Positions 7,769 to 16,848 of a DNA stretch of 64,000 nucleotides are shown piece after piece. A program made the translations under genes and the position numbers. This DNA comes from JAWRCU01 sp033542235 (GTDB lineage Bacteria > Pseudomonadota > Alphaproteobacteria > Rhizobiales > Rhizobiaceae), in contig NZ_JAWRCU010000001.1 in NCBI RefSeq assembly GCF_033542235.1, positions 558,001 through 622,000 of the forward strand, in the 5' to 3' direction. Numbering within the stretch: the first letter of the stretch is position 1; every line of letters begins with the position of its first letter. The notes beneath the pieces were generated by a model. The model worked only from the letters and a program-made list of their open reading frames with translations. It was not told where the DNA came from and did no database searches.

Positions 7769-10700
7769 CTAGGCGAGCTCGTGTATTGTGACGCTGGGCA
7801 CAACTGCCTTGGCTATCTCGCATAGATGCTGGTGATGTGTGAGGTAGATCACCTGCCCGGCGCACGCCATCTGTCCAAACAGCCTGAAAACCTCTTCGGA
7901 CCGGAAATGGTCGAAGGTCTCCATTATGTCGTCGGCAATGAAGGGCACCGAGGGTCGAAGCCGGGCAAATTCGTAATACCCGGCGAGCCTCAAGGCCAGA
8001 TAGAGCTGGAAACGCGCGCCCTTTGAGAGCGCGTCGGCCACCTTCGACTGTCCGTCACGCTGCACCGCGATAAGGACTTCGCCGCCCTTCACAGGCTGGG
8101 TTGCAAGACCCGAATACAGACCGCGCGTGATAAGGGCGAAGGCGTCGGACGCTCGCGCCATCATCCCGGAGCGATGACGCTCGCGGTACGCGCGCAGAGC
8201 GTTTTCTGCCGACATGACGCCCAGTTTCAGCTCGAGATAGCGGAGGGCTTTTTCCTCGATCTCCAGTAGGACAGTACGGCGTTCGGCATCAATCCGGGCA
8301 ACGGCGCTGTCCCCGCCGATGGCCTCCAGCTTGTCTGCCGCCCGAGTTTGCCTGACAAGCTGTTGCCGTATCATTTCGTCAAGGTCTCGGAGCCGTTGCT
8401 CGCCTTCGGCCTTTTCGATTGCAAGGCTGTCGAAATCGAGACTGTCCATTATCGAGCGCGCCTGCTCGAAGCTCTCGGCATCGAGCTCGGCCGTTACTCG
8501 CTCCTCAAACTCGGCTACGGATGCGCGCAGACGATCCCTTTCCCGCAACATTTCGTCGCGTTCAACGACTTCAGACAGGGTGGCTACACCGAATGCGTCC
8601 AAGATCTCGCTCTTGCGGTGCTCGTGCGCTGCGATTTCAGCATCGAGCGCGTCACGGGCATCCTGCAGGCGCTGCAGATCATTGGCGAGGTTTGACTTTA
8701 TCTCTCGGGCGCGTTCAGCGCCCTCAAGGCGCTCGGCAAGCCGGATCGCCAACTGTTCCGGTTCACCGTTGCTCGCCGCCTCACCCGCTTCGACTGCCGC
8801 AGCTCTGACCTCCGCAATGAACTTCTTCCTGTCCGCCTCCATCTTGTCGATGCGTAGCTGCAACGCGTCTCGCTCCTGAACGGCCTTGGACAGCTCAGCC
8901 AGTTGATCAAGCACGTTCCCGACTCCGGGCACCGAAACACCGTTCTCCAGCCACGTGCCTTTCAGCGCTCCCGCTAGGTCGGCCAGCCACTCCTCCTCAC
9001 GTCTTTCTGCGGCGTCCACCGCCCTCCGCCTCGCCGCCAGGTCTTCCTCCTTTGCGGCGACCGACTTGAGCGCCTCTGCACGTTCGGCGTCCACTTTCAG
9101 CTGTCTGTCGAGGAACAGCTCCGCGACGGTCATGATCGTTTCCAGACTCTCTCCGGCGTCCGGCTGAATGCCGACGCTCTCCAGTGCGGAGGCCAATTCC
9201 AAGCGTAGCCGGTCAGCTTCTTCGGCCGCCCGCACAGATCTTTTGCGTGCGGCCTCGATCTGGTCCCACGAAGCGAGCGCATCGTTCCTGGCAGAAGCAC
9301 GGATCTCGACAAGTTCGATCAGCCGTTCAGGCGAGGAGTCCTGACATTCTCCGAGCAGACCCGCTGCCGCCGCACGGATTTCCGACAGTTCCGCTTCAAC
9401 TTCCGCATCAATTTGCGAAAGGTGGCTGCGCGCACGGGAGAGGGCAGCCGCTGTCTCTGCCAGGCTTCGAGTCCTCGTGCGGATATCTGCAAGTTCCCGC
9501 GTGTTGGCCAGGCGGATTGCCCCGACGCTGTCGTCCCGCGCCAACGCCACCGCGAAATCATCCGCTGTTTCAGGCTTGAGGTCGTTTCGATGTCTTGCCC
9601 AGGCCTCGTCGCGCGCCCGCCGGACCGCAGCGGCGGCTTCATCGTCGGCTACCGCGACCGAAGCGCGAAGCGCCTCCAGTTGCGCCGAAAGTGACGCGTG
9701 GGCATCCTCAAATTCGGAGAGACGCTGGGAAAGCACTGCCCTGTTCTTCGCGCGCTCCACGGAGCGTGCTTTCCACGCGCTGATCTGTTGGGCACCCGGG
9801 ACCTGCATGCTGATCAGCGCTTGGGCATCTCCGAACCACGGATGCAGGCGGCTGATCGCGGCCTCCCATCGAACTCGATTCTCGTCCTCCGCCTCACGCG
9901 CGCTTCTGGCTTCCCGGAGGTGGCCGCTTGCGCGCCCTTTCGACAATGCCGAAGTCAGCCTCGCCCTGGCTGGCTCGGGCACAGCCCGCTCTTCGCTAAC
10001 GCGCTCGCGTGCCGCCTGCAGAGCGTCCAGGGCTGCCGCGGCCTCGTCGCGGGCGACACGCACGCTCGTCGCGATTCCGGACCGCTGTTCCAGCATATTG
10101 CGTACAGCACCAACGACGGCCGCGGGCAAAAGCAGTGAGGCAGGCTCCGGCTCAGAGGACCTTCCCAGAGCGGCGAGGCAAGTCGCAACCGCCTTATCAA
10201 GTATCTGCAGCTCCGTACTGCGGCTGGGCAGGTCCAATCCCGCCGCAGTATATCGCGCTTTGCGGTCGGCCAGTCCGCGAACCCGCTCCGAGATCGCGAT
10301 GATCGTCTGGTCCACCTCGACCGCCGCGATTTTCGTCGTCACTCGTTCGATTTCATCAACGCTCGCCGACAGCCGAGTCCTCAGACTGGCATCATCGTCG
10401 ATCATCCCCGCGACAGAACCCGTCCAGGTCCGCTGCGGTGAAGCGATGTCAGGCAGTTCAGCCAGCCGGGATGCCTTACGTCGGATATCGGCAAGGATCG
10501 GCGCCGCGCGGAGGTACTTCGCGATAACATCGAGCCTCGCTGACAGCACCGATCGCTCGGCGATGCTGCGGTCATATCTGTCGGTCGCGTCAAGGCGTTC
10601 GGCCTCGAGGGTCTCGAAGGTCGAAGCCAATGTGTCGATCGAATCCCTTCTGGATTTGAGCTCCGCAAGTCGCTTCTTGAGAACCGCCAATTCCGTACCT

Positions 10701-11239
10701 TGCGCGTGCTTCCGGTGCAGCCTGTCGGCTTCCGCTTCGAGCGCGCTCAATGTGTCGCCAGCTTCCACGAGACCGGCGCTTGCGGCGAACAGTAGTTTGC
10801 CCAGGTCGCCGCGCGATTCCAAAATCGACTTTCCGCCTGCTTCCAGCGTCTCGTCGTCCAACGAGAACATCATTCGATACGCATCCCGGGTCAGACCCGC
10901 GAGATGGGCCGATATGGCTATTTCGCTGATCGGTTGGCCCGTTGAGTCCAAAAGCGAGTTGTTCCGCTGCTTCGTGCGCGAAAACGCCTGTTCCTCCCCC
11001 GCGAGTTCGAGCACGCCGCCGACGCGCATCGCGCTATACTCATGAAGAAAATTGTAGCGGCTGCGTTCTTCGATCCCGAACAGCAAGTCCAGGTAGCCGG
11101 AATGCGCAGTCGACTTGCCGGCTTCGTTCAGTCCGAACACGATATGCAGGTCTGGCCCGGAATCCTTTCTTGGCCCGAAGTCGATTGTCCTGTCGGTAAA
11201 TTTTCCATAGCGAATGAGATCAAGGCGGCGGAGCCTCAT
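7769..11239 (-). CDS. YhaN-like SMC/Rad50-type ATPase
   Basis: A 1156-residue ATPase with split nucleotide-binding halves joined by a very long coiled coil. The P-loop GLNEAGKST is at residues 36-44. Heptad-rich Glu/Ala/Arg/Leu sequence fills roughly residues 170-1030. Near the C-terminus are the signature-like LSKGARFQLYLALRLAG and a Walker B/D-loop FIADDIMETFDH with the switch His in YLTHHQHL. This is the architecture of YhaN proteins, relatives of SbcC and Rad50 that bind DNA and regulate a partner nuclease. The start ATG overlaps the stop of the YhaO-like nuclease gene (ATGA), so both are made together as one complex. It ends facing the tRNA-Lys island junction. Confidence 0.93.
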   Translation of the reverse strand: MRLRRLDLIRYGKFTDRTIDFGPRKDSGPDLHIVFGLNEAGKSTAHSGYLDLLFGIEERSRYNFLHEYSAMRVGGVLELAGEEQAFSRTKQRNNSLLDSTGQPISEIAISAHLAGLTRDAYRMMFSLDDETLEAGGKSILESRGDLGKLLFAASAGLVEAGDTLSALEAEADRLHRKHAQGTELAVLKKRLAELKSRRDSIDTLASTFETLEAERLDATDRYDRSIAERSVLSARLDVIAKYLRAAPILADIRRKASRLAELPDIASPQRTWTGSVAGMIDDDASLRTRLSASVDEIERVTTKIAAVEVDQTIIAISERVRGLADRKARYTAAGLDLPSRSTELQILDKAVATCLAALGRSSEPEPASLLLPAAVVGAVRNMLEQRSGIATSVRVARDEAAAALDALQAARERVSEERAVPEPARARLTSALSKGRASGHLREARSAREAEDENRVRWEAAISRLHPWFGDAQALISMQVPGAQQISAWKARSVERAKNRAVLSQRLSEFEDAHASLSAQLEALRASVAVADDEAAAAVRRARDEAWARHRNDLKPETADDFAVALARDDSVGAIRLANTRELADIRTRTRSLAETAAALSRARSHLSQIDAEVEAELSEIRAAAAGLLGECQDSSPERLIELVEIRASARNDALASWDQIEAARKRSVRAAEEADRLRLELASALESVGIQPDAGESLETIMTVAELFLDRQLKVDAERAEALKSVAAKEEDLAARRRAVDAAERREEEWLADLAGALKGTWLENGVSVPGVGNVLDQLAELSKAVQERDALQLRIDKMEADRKKFIAEVRAAAVEAGEAASNGEPEQLAIRLAERLEGAERAREIKSNLANDLQRLQDARDALDAEIAAHEHRKSEILDAFGVATLSEVVERDEMLRERDRLRASVAEFEERVTAELDAESFEQARSIMDSLDFDSLAIEKAEGEQRLRDLDEMIRQQLVRQTRAADKLEAIGGDSAVARIDAERRTVLLEIEEKALRYLELKLGVMSAENALRAYRERHRSGMMARASDAFALITRGLYSGLATQPVKGGEVLIAVQRDGQSKVADALSKGARFQLYLALRLAGYYEFARLRPSVPFIADDIMETFDHFRSEEVFRLFGQMACAGQVIYLTHHQHLCEIAKAVVPSVTIHELA

Positions 11240-12495
11240 TGCGATCCACCTGCCTTGAGGCGGGCCACCACGAGATCAGCGCCGCTGGCAAGAACGCTGT
11301 CGAGGAACAGTTCCCGTGCCGCCTCATCGCTTCCCGCAAAGTCGCGCGCGTCGGGCGGAAGATCGGCAATCGTTTTCAGGATCAATGCCCTGGCTTCGGC
11401 ACGGAAGGCTTCCGATCTGATATCGGTGCGCATGGATTCAGCGAGCTCGAGAATCGGATCCATGACGCCTTCCGGCGTTTCCGTCCTGGGTTGAGAGAGC
11501 CCGAGTTCGAGCTTCTCAATCCAGGTTTCGCCCATCTGCTCGGCTGCTTGCTCAGCTTCGGCGAGGAGCAGGTCCCTGTCGCGAATTATTGCCCACGACA
11601 AGGGAGAGGCTCCGGTCAAGCCCAGGCGCGCGACGACGTGCCGGGACCTGACGGAAGCGCGTATGTCTTCAAGCGCGCTCCTGATTCGGCCGACGACTTC
11701 AGACCATTCCGTCGCCCCGTTCAGGTCGACGACCGCCCGTTCGAATTGCGCGACACTGGTTGGCCTTTCTCCAATCTCGACGGAATGGTCGTCACGTATC
11801 GTCACCAGAGTGACGGATTTCTCTCCTGCCTCGTTGATGTCCCGGCCCTGTGGCATTCCCGGCATTACCACCATGCGGGTCCCCGGGTGGACTTTGCGGA
11901 CATGGATGTGCCCGAGCGCCCAATAATCGAAACCATGGGCGTGCAGTTCGGCGACGTTGCAGGGGGCGTAGACATCGTGACCGGGCGAACCAGCCAGACT
12001 GGTATGCATGATACCCACATTGGCTGCTCCTTCCGCAGCCGGCGCATACTTGGGAAGCAGGCTTTCGGGCGCTTTGGGATTGGCGAAGCTCAATCCATGA
12101 AACATGACGTCCAGCCCGCCGGACTTGAGCAGCACGGACTGGGGCCGGCCGCCGAAGATCGTCACCGTGTCTGGAAACACGAGCTGCTTCGATATCCGTG
12201 ACATGGCATCGTGGTTTCCGCGAATCTTGAGAACCCTGATCCCTGCCTGATGGAGTCGCGTCATCTGCGAAGCCAGAAATCGCGCAGTTTTCATCGAAGT
12301 CTGTTCGCCATCATAAAGGTCACCGGCGATGACCAGCGCGTCGACACGTTCCGCAAGGCAGAGATCTATGATCGAGACAAATGCCTGCCGACTGGCGTCT
12401 CCCACGACTTCCGCAAGACTTTGATTTCGCATGGCGAGAGAGCGGAGCGGCGAGTCGAGGTGGATATCGGCAGTGTGTATGAAGCGAAATGCCAT
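11236..12495 (-). CDS. YhaO-like (Mre11/SbcD family) DNA repair nuclease
   Basis: A 419-residue metallophosphoesterase. The start at 12495 (MAFRFIHTADIHLDSP) is chosen because the metal-binding DxH motif (Asp10, His12) belongs at the very N-terminus; an extension of 12 codons looks non-native. Further motifs are AGDLYDG, RGNHDAMS, MHTSL and GHIHVRK, the complete dimetal set of Mre11-type nucleases. The C-terminal 170 residues form the capping and partner-binding region. Upstream member of a two-gene operon with the YhaN-like ATPase. Expected to process DNA ends in double-strand break repair. Confidence 0.92.
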   Translation of the reverse strand: MAFRFIHTADIHLDSPLRSLAMRNQSLAEVVGDASRQAFVSIIDLCLAERVDALVIAGDLYDGEQTSMKTARFLASQMTRLHQAGIRVLKIRGNHDAMSRISKQLVFPDTVTIFGGRPQSVLLKSGGLDVMFHGLSFANPKAPESLLPKYAPAAEGAANVGIMHTSLAGSPGHDVYAPCNVAELHAHGFDYWALGHIHVRKVHPGTRMVVMPGMPQGRDINEAGEKSVTLVTIRDDHSVEIGERPTSVAQFERAVVDLNGATEWSEVVGRIRSALEDIRASVRSRHVVARLGLTGASPLSWAIIRDRDLLLAEAEQAAEQMGETWIEKLELGLSQPRTETPEGVMDPILELAESMRTDIRSEAFRAEARALILKTIADLPPDARDFAGSDEAARELFLDSVLASGADLVVARLKAGGSQ

Positions 12496-12805
12496 CGACC
12501 GTCTCCTGCCACGAAGTATTGGGGTGTTCAACCTAAAGGGCTGGGTCGAAAACTGCGCGAGGAGGAGGCAGTGATCGCGCCAGCTGCGGTCTTTTGCTCA
12601 CGAGCTCTCAATGTCTTGTCTGGGCGGGAAGCGGACGGGCAGCTTCCGCTGCGGGAGACATTCAATCAAGCGGATCGCCAATTATCCAGGGCGACATCAA
12701 TGGCGACGGGCCCCTCCCTATTGAATCGAACGCGAAAGATTACCCGTTGCCGATTTGGATGTCGTCGACGACCGGCGCCTGCTCTTCTAACGCTATGCCC
12801 TTCGC
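12496..12805. other. intergenic stretch without recognisable gene
   Basis: About 310 bp between the methyltransferase stop and the YhaO start, both on the minus strand. Only overlapping open frames with no family resemblance were seen, and no clear hairpin or tRNA. It probably holds the yhaO-yhaN promoter. Confidence 0.4.
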
Positions 12806-13567
12806 TCAAGACAGCCGAAACACACGCTGAAGGAACGTCGAATCCAGGGCGCGCAGGACGGCGGTCTCCTCCGCCAATTCTCCTGCCTTGATGATGTGGC
12901 GCATCTCGAAATAGCTGCCCCAATTCTTCCGGACGTAGTCCGTCGAATGATAGGTCTCGCCGTACCAGGAAGGGAACACATCTTTCCAGGTGTCGGTTGT
13001 CGTGAAGGCGATGCCGTCACGGGCAAGCGCGCTCGCGATGCGCTCGCGCATGGCAGCGTCGGCGATCCGCTCCATGTTGCAGTTGTGGCGGAACGTCAGA
13101 AGCAGGTAGCCGTCGGGCTTCAGGATACGCTGCAGTTCGACGAGCCATCGAAACTGATGCTCAGCGTCAAGATGGCTGAACACCGAGCAGGCATAGATGA
13201 GGTCCATCGATTTGTCGGTGAAGGGCAGCGGCGGCTCGCCATCGCCCAGGAAGAAGCTCGCGTCCGGAATATTCTCCTTGCACCATTTGATCGCAGCCGG
13301 ATCGATGTCGGTGCCGTGGATCGTCGCCGACGGCGCGCAGGACGGCCTCAGCGAGCGAATCAGCCGGCCGCAGCCGCAACCGAAATCGAGGATCGACTGG
13401 AAGCTCCTGAAGGATTTGCCCTCCCTGCCGAGCGCCTGCTTGTCGAAGACCTCCAGGTCGTTGCGACTGGACTGGAGGAAGTCGTCGGCACTGCGCACGC
13501 CTGTCGAGCGCCAGCGAAGCTCTTCCGGCGGCACTGGGTAACGCTCTGCGATGACGGCCTGGTTCAT
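12806..13567 (-). CDS. class I SAM-dependent methyltransferase
   Basis: A 253-residue soluble protein. Residues 59-70 carry motif I (ILDFGCGCGRLI) for S-adenosylmethionine binding; motif II is GTDIDPAAIKW near 88-98, and the post-motif II segment is PFTDKSMDLIYACSVFSHLD near 119. The C-terminal part contains DVFPSWYGETYHSTDYV, characteristic of methyltransferase-11-type enzymes associated with glycan or small-molecule modification in rhizobia. The substrate cannot be told from sequence. It stands alone on the minus strand, downstream of the two palindromic repeats. Confidence 0.85.
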   Translation of the reverse strand: MNQAVIAERYPVPPEELRWRSTGVRSADDFLQSSRNDLEVFDKQALGREGKSFRSFQSILDFGCGCGRLIRSLRPSCAPSATIHGTDIDPAAIKWCKENIPDASFFLGDGEPPLPFTDKSMDLIYACSVFSHLDAEHQFRWLVELQRILKPDGYLLLTFRHNCNMERIADAAMRERIASALARDGIAFTTTDTWKDVFPSWYGETYHSTDYVRKNWGSYFEMRHIIKAGELAEETAVLRALDSTFLQRVFRLS

Positions 13568-13642
13568 TTCCGTCCCCGGATAGCGCCATTGTGTAACGTG
13601 CCTGTGCCGGCCGGATCAAGCAACGCTGGGTGGATCGTTACA

Positions 13643-13718
13643 CCAGTGTCCCGGTTCTGAAATTCGCCCTAATTGGATATAGGGCTCACTGCGAATTTCA
13701 GAACCAAAGGGACACTGG
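13643..13718 (+). repeat. 76-bp palindromic element, copy 1
   Basis: Arms 13643-13667 and 13691-13718 form a 25-bp perfect stem, except that the right arm carries three extra A residues (13706-13708). The 23-nt loop contains a smaller GCCCTA/TAGGGC hairpin. It aligns without gaps with the reverse complement of the second copy at 13733-13808 at 53 of 76 positions. The seven stem pairs that differ between the copies all changed on both arms. It lies just upstream of the methyltransferase gene. Confidence 0.9.
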
Positions 13719-13732
13719 CAACTTTTTAATTC

Positions 13733-13808
13733 CTAGTGTCGTTTTGATTTCGAAGTTCGCTCACAGCCCGATATCAAACTCAGGCGAACTTCGAAATCAC
13801 GACACTAG
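13733..13808 (-). repeat. 76-bp palindromic element, copy 2 (inverted)
   Basis: Same length and layout as copy 1, in opposite orientation and 14 bp away. Arms are 13733-13760 and 13784-13808, again with an unpaired triple A (TTT on the plus strand). The loop keeps GATAT and GGGCT in common with copy 1. Its right arm runs into the end of the PhzF-like gene and supplies that gene's last codons and stop. The pair of elements in inverted orientation resembles a BIME built from two REP-like units. Confidence 0.9.
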
Positions 13809-14705
13809 CAAATTCCCCTCGCTCACCTTCACCGCATGGCCGCCGATGCGCGCGCCGACAAGCGCGCCGCCCTCGACGTCGAGCTCGAGACGGATGAGCG
13901 ATGCCCGCCCCATCTCCACGCCCTGCTCGATCGGATAGGGCCAAACGCCGTCGCCCGGCTTCTCGAAGCGCATGATCGCACCGGCAAAGGCCGCTACGGC
14001 CGAGCCGGTCGCCGGATCCTCGGGGATGCCGACATGGCCAGCGAACATGCGGGCATGGAAGGCATTGCCGTGGTGGACGGTCTCGCGGCAATAGACGAAG
14101 GCGCCGGGCGACAGTGCCTCGGCGGGCCCGGTCAGCTCCATCCAGGCACGCGTGTCGAGGCTGGCCCGGCCCGCTGCACCGAGGCCCGCGACCGGCACTA
14201 GGACATAGGGCACGCCGCCGGAATACTGGGTGACGACGTGGTTCTCGAAACCGATCTCCTGCGGACCGAGCCCGAGCGCGGCGGCAATTGCAGCCGGATC
14301 AGCGGCGAAGGAAACCGGCTCCGGCAGGCGTGGCAGGTCAAATTCGGCAAACAGGCCTTTGTCGTCCTTCGAAACCGCGCAGCGCACCGGCCCGACCTTC
14401 TCCTCCAGCACGAAGATCGACGGCGCGTCGTCGCCCGAGCTTTCGGTGATCGCGATGGCCGATCCCACAGTTGGATGGCCTGCGAAGGGAAGCTCGTGCA
14501 TCGGAGTGAATATCCGCACATGCGCGCGGTGCCTGGGATCCGTGGGAGGCAGGATGAAGGTGGTCTCCGACAGGTTGAACTCGCGGGCTATCGCCTGCAT
14601 GCCGGCATCGTTCAGGCCCTCAGAGTCGAACACGACAGCCAGCGGGTTGCCGGCAAGCTTGTCGCTGGAAAACACGTCGTAGACGGCAAATCTGCGCTTG
14701 GTCAT
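13797..14705 (-). CDS. PhzF-family isomerase/epimerase
   Basis: A 302-residue protein starting MTKRRFAVYDVF. The N-terminal domain has the conserved active-site Glu47 in NLSETTFIL and the motif FAGHPTVGSA near 75; the C-terminal domain repeats the fold with GIPEDPATGSAVAAF near 226. PhzF proteins have two diaminopimelate-epimerase-like domains and catalyse isomerisation of small substrates; most bacterial copies outside phenazine clusters have unknown substrates, and no phenazine genes are near. The last three codons (Leu-Val-Ser) and the TGA lie within the palindromic element at 13733-13808, so the natural C-terminus may have been changed by its insertion. Confidence 0.9.
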   Translation of the reverse strand: MTKRRFAVYDVFSSDKLAGNPLAVVFDSEGLNDAGMQAIAREFNLSETTFILPPTDPRHRAHVRIFTPMHELPFAGHPTVGSAIAITESSGDDAPSIFVLEEKVGPVRCAVSKDDKGLFAEFDLPRLPEPVSFAADPAAIAAALGLGPQEIGFENHVVTQYSGGVPYVLVPVAGLGAAGRASLDTRAWMELTGPAEALSPGAFVYCRETVHHGNAFHARMFAGHVGIPEDPATGSAVAAFAGAIMRFEKPGDGVWPYPIEQGVEMGRASLIRLELDVEGGALVGARIGGHAVKVSEGNLLVS

Positions 14706-14845
14706 GAGCTCAGTTCATCCTCGGTTCATTTGGCGGCGGGCAAAATGCCCAAAAGATGGCGTAAATTTAATTTGAAATCCTGTGACCGACACATGATTTC
14801 TCCTGAGTAAACGGGACGCCGACGCGAGGAAAGACGCGCGCCGAC

Positions 14846-16141
14846 ATGGATCAAATTGTGGAGAGGCCGCTCGCTCAGGCCGATATCGGCGTCGGCGAGG
14901 CGTTAGGGCTTGATTCGAAAGGACGTCCCAGGAAGCGCCGACGGCGCCGTTGGTCCTACGCACTCGCCGCTCTCATTGCGATCGGCGGCGGCTATGCCGC
15001 CTGGTCGTGGTGGTCCGCGGATGCGGCTGCCATCGTTTACGATACCGTCCCCGCGACCAAGGATAACCTGACAGTCACGGTCTCTGCGACCGGGACCTTG
15101 CAGCCGCTCACTCAAGTAGACATTTCCAGCGAGCTGTCGGGCGTCATGCGCAACGTCCTGGTCGACGAAAATCATCTCGTGAAAAAGGGCGATGTGCTCG
15201 CCGAACTGGACACCACGCGGACCGTCGCACAGGTCGAAGGCGCAAAGGCCGCCGCGCTTGCGGCCGAAGCCAAGCTCGAGGATGCGCGCACCACGCTGAA
15301 GGAAAGCGAGCAGTCGTTCGAGCGCGCCAGGCAGCTTACGAGTCGCGGCATGGTGGCCACGCAGACGCTGGATACGGCGACCGCCACTCGCGACCGCGCG
15401 GCGGCGGCCGTCAAGATGTCCGAGGCCAACCTCGCCATGGCTCAGGCCGACCTGAAGCAGCGCGAGACCGATCTCGAGAAGAGCAAGATCTACGCGCCGA
15501 TCGACGGGATCGTGCTCACCCGGTCCGTGGATCCCGGACAGACTGTCGCCTCGTCACTGCAGGCGCCCGTGCTCTTCGTGATCGCCGCCGACCTGAAGCA
15601 GATGGAACTCAAGGCGGCGATCGACGAGGCTGACATCGGCGGCGTCCGGCCGGGCCAGAAGGCGAGCTTCACGGTCGATGCTTTTCCCGACCGCGCCTTC
15701 AACGCGGAGATCCGCGACATAGCCTATGCCTCCGTCACGACCGACGGCGTCGTGACTTACAACGCCAGGCTCAATGTCGATAATCAGGATCTGCTGCTGC
15801 GGCCGGGCATGACAGCGACCGTGTCCGTGGTCACGCGCGAGGCCAATGACGTCGTCACCGTGCCGGCGGCGGCTTTCCGCTACCGTCCGCCAGTCGTCGA
15901 GAAGCGCGGCGGATGGAGCCTGCAAAACCTGTTCATGCCGAGAATGCGGTCAGGGCGCAACGCTGGCAACCAGCGCGCCACCTCGGCCGATGGCTCTCGC
16001 ACCATCTACGTGCTGAAGGATGGCGCGCCGCTGCCGGTCAAGGTGAAGACGGGCTCGACGGACGGCGAGAAGACGGAAATCCTGTCGGGACTGAAGGAGG
16101 GCGATCAGGTCATCGTCGGCTCGACGCAGCGGCAGAATTGA
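14846..16141 (+). CDS. MacA-like periplasmic adaptor of an ABC exporter
   Basis: A 431-residue membrane fusion protein. A basic stretch (RKRRRRR, residues 28-35) precedes one transmembrane helix (about 38-54). Then follow a beta-barrel/lipoyl half (TVSATGTLQPL), a long coiled-coil hairpin (about 115-205, rich in Ala, Glu and Lys), the second lipoyl half (IYAPIDGIVLTRSVDPGQTV) and a C-terminal barrel. The linker around 350-385 is basic and Ser/Gly rich. It is 2 bp from the ATPase gene, so it is the first gene of a three-gene operon. MacA proteins connect an inner-membrane MacB-type ABC transporter to an outer-membrane channel, which is not encoded here. Confidence 0.9.
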   Translation: MDQIVERPLAQADIGVGEALGLDSKGRPRKRRRRRWSYALAALIAIGGGYAAWSWWSADAAAIVYDTVPATKDNLTVTVSATGTLQPLTQVDISSELSGVMRNVLVDENHLVKKGDVLAELDTTRTVAQVEGAKAAALAAEAKLEDARTTLKESEQSFERARQLTSRGMVATQTLDTATATRDRAAAAVKMSEANLAMAQADLKQRETDLEKSKIYAPIDGIVLTRSVDPGQTVASSLQAPVLFVIAADLKQMELKAAIDEADIGGVRPGQKASFTVDAFPDRAFNAEIRDIAYASVTTDGVVTYNARLNVDNQDLLLRPGMTATVSVVTREANDVVTVPAAAFRYRPPVVEKRGGWSLQNLFMPRMRSGRNAGNQRATSADGSRTIYVLKDGAPLPVKVKTGSTDGEKTEILSGLKEGDQVIVGSTQRQN

Positions 16142-16143
16142 CC

Positions 16144-16848
16144 ATGTCGCGCTCGCCACTGCTCTCCTTCGACAGGATATGGAAGATCTATGGCGAGGGC
16201 GAAGCTCGCGTCAACGCGCTCGCCGGCGTCAGCCTATCGATCGGTCGCGGCGATTTCGTCGCCATCATGGGCCCGTCGGGGTCCGGGAAATCGACCTCCA
16301 TGAACATCATCGGCTGCCTCGATACACCGACGACCGGCCGCTACATGTTCGAGGGCATCGATGCCGGACGGCTCGACCGCAACAGCCGTGCGCTCCTGAG
16401 GAACCGCTATATCGGCTTCGTCTTCCAGGGCTACAATCTCCTGCCGCGTACCACGGCAGCCGAGAATGTGGAGTTGCCGCTGATCTATCGCGGCGTGCCG
16501 CGCGGCGAGCGGCGCGGGTTGGCCCTGGAGGCGCTGGCAGAGGTCGGGCTCGCCGGCCGTGAGCACCACACGCCGGCCGAACTCTCGGGCGGCCAGCAGC
16601 AGCGCGTTGCGATAGCCCGCGCCATCGTCACCCGCCCTGCCCTGCTGGTCGCCGACGAGCCAACCGGCAATCTCGACACCGCCCGCAGCCATGAGATCAT
16701 GCAACTCCTCACGGCGCTCAATCGCGAGTTCGGGCTGACGATCCTCATGGTCACACATGAGCCGGACGTAGCAGCCTACGCCGAGCGCACGATCGGCTTC
16801 CTCGACGGACATATCGAGTCCGACACGCTGAAGGCGGAGGCCGCTTGA
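16144..16848 (+). CDS. MacB/LolD-type ABC transporter ATPase
   Basis: A 234-residue ABC ATPase: Walker A GPSGSGKST near 42-50 (the following MNIIGCLDTPTTG is typical of the MacB/LolD class), Q-loop FVFQGYNLLP, signature LSGGQQQRVAIARA, Walker B LLVADEPTGNLD and switch His in MVTHEPD. The start ATG follows the adaptor stop after 2 bp. The downstream permease starts within its stop (TGATG). In standard MacB the ATPase and permease are one chain; here they are separate genes. Confidence 0.92.
   Translation: MSRSPLLSFDRIWKIYGEGEARVNALAGVSLSIGRGDFVAIMGPSGSGKSTSMNIIGCLDTPTTGRYMFEGIDAGRLDRNSRALLRNRYIGFVFQGYNLLPRTTAAENVELPLIYRGVPRGERRGLALEALAEVGLAGREHHTPAELSGGQQQRVAIARAIVTRPALLVADEPTGNLDTARSHEIMQLLTALNREFGLTILMVTHEPDVAAYAERTIGFLDGHIESDTLKAEAA

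Noticed and set aside
9477..11045. Long plus-strand open frame of 522 codons
   Set aside because: Antisense to the YhaN-like gene, Ser/Arg/Ala-rich with no family resemblance; an effect of GC-rich codon use.
12211..12891. Plus-strand frame spanning the YhaO start and the gap
   Set aside because: Covers real coding DNA on the other strand and has no protein-family pattern.
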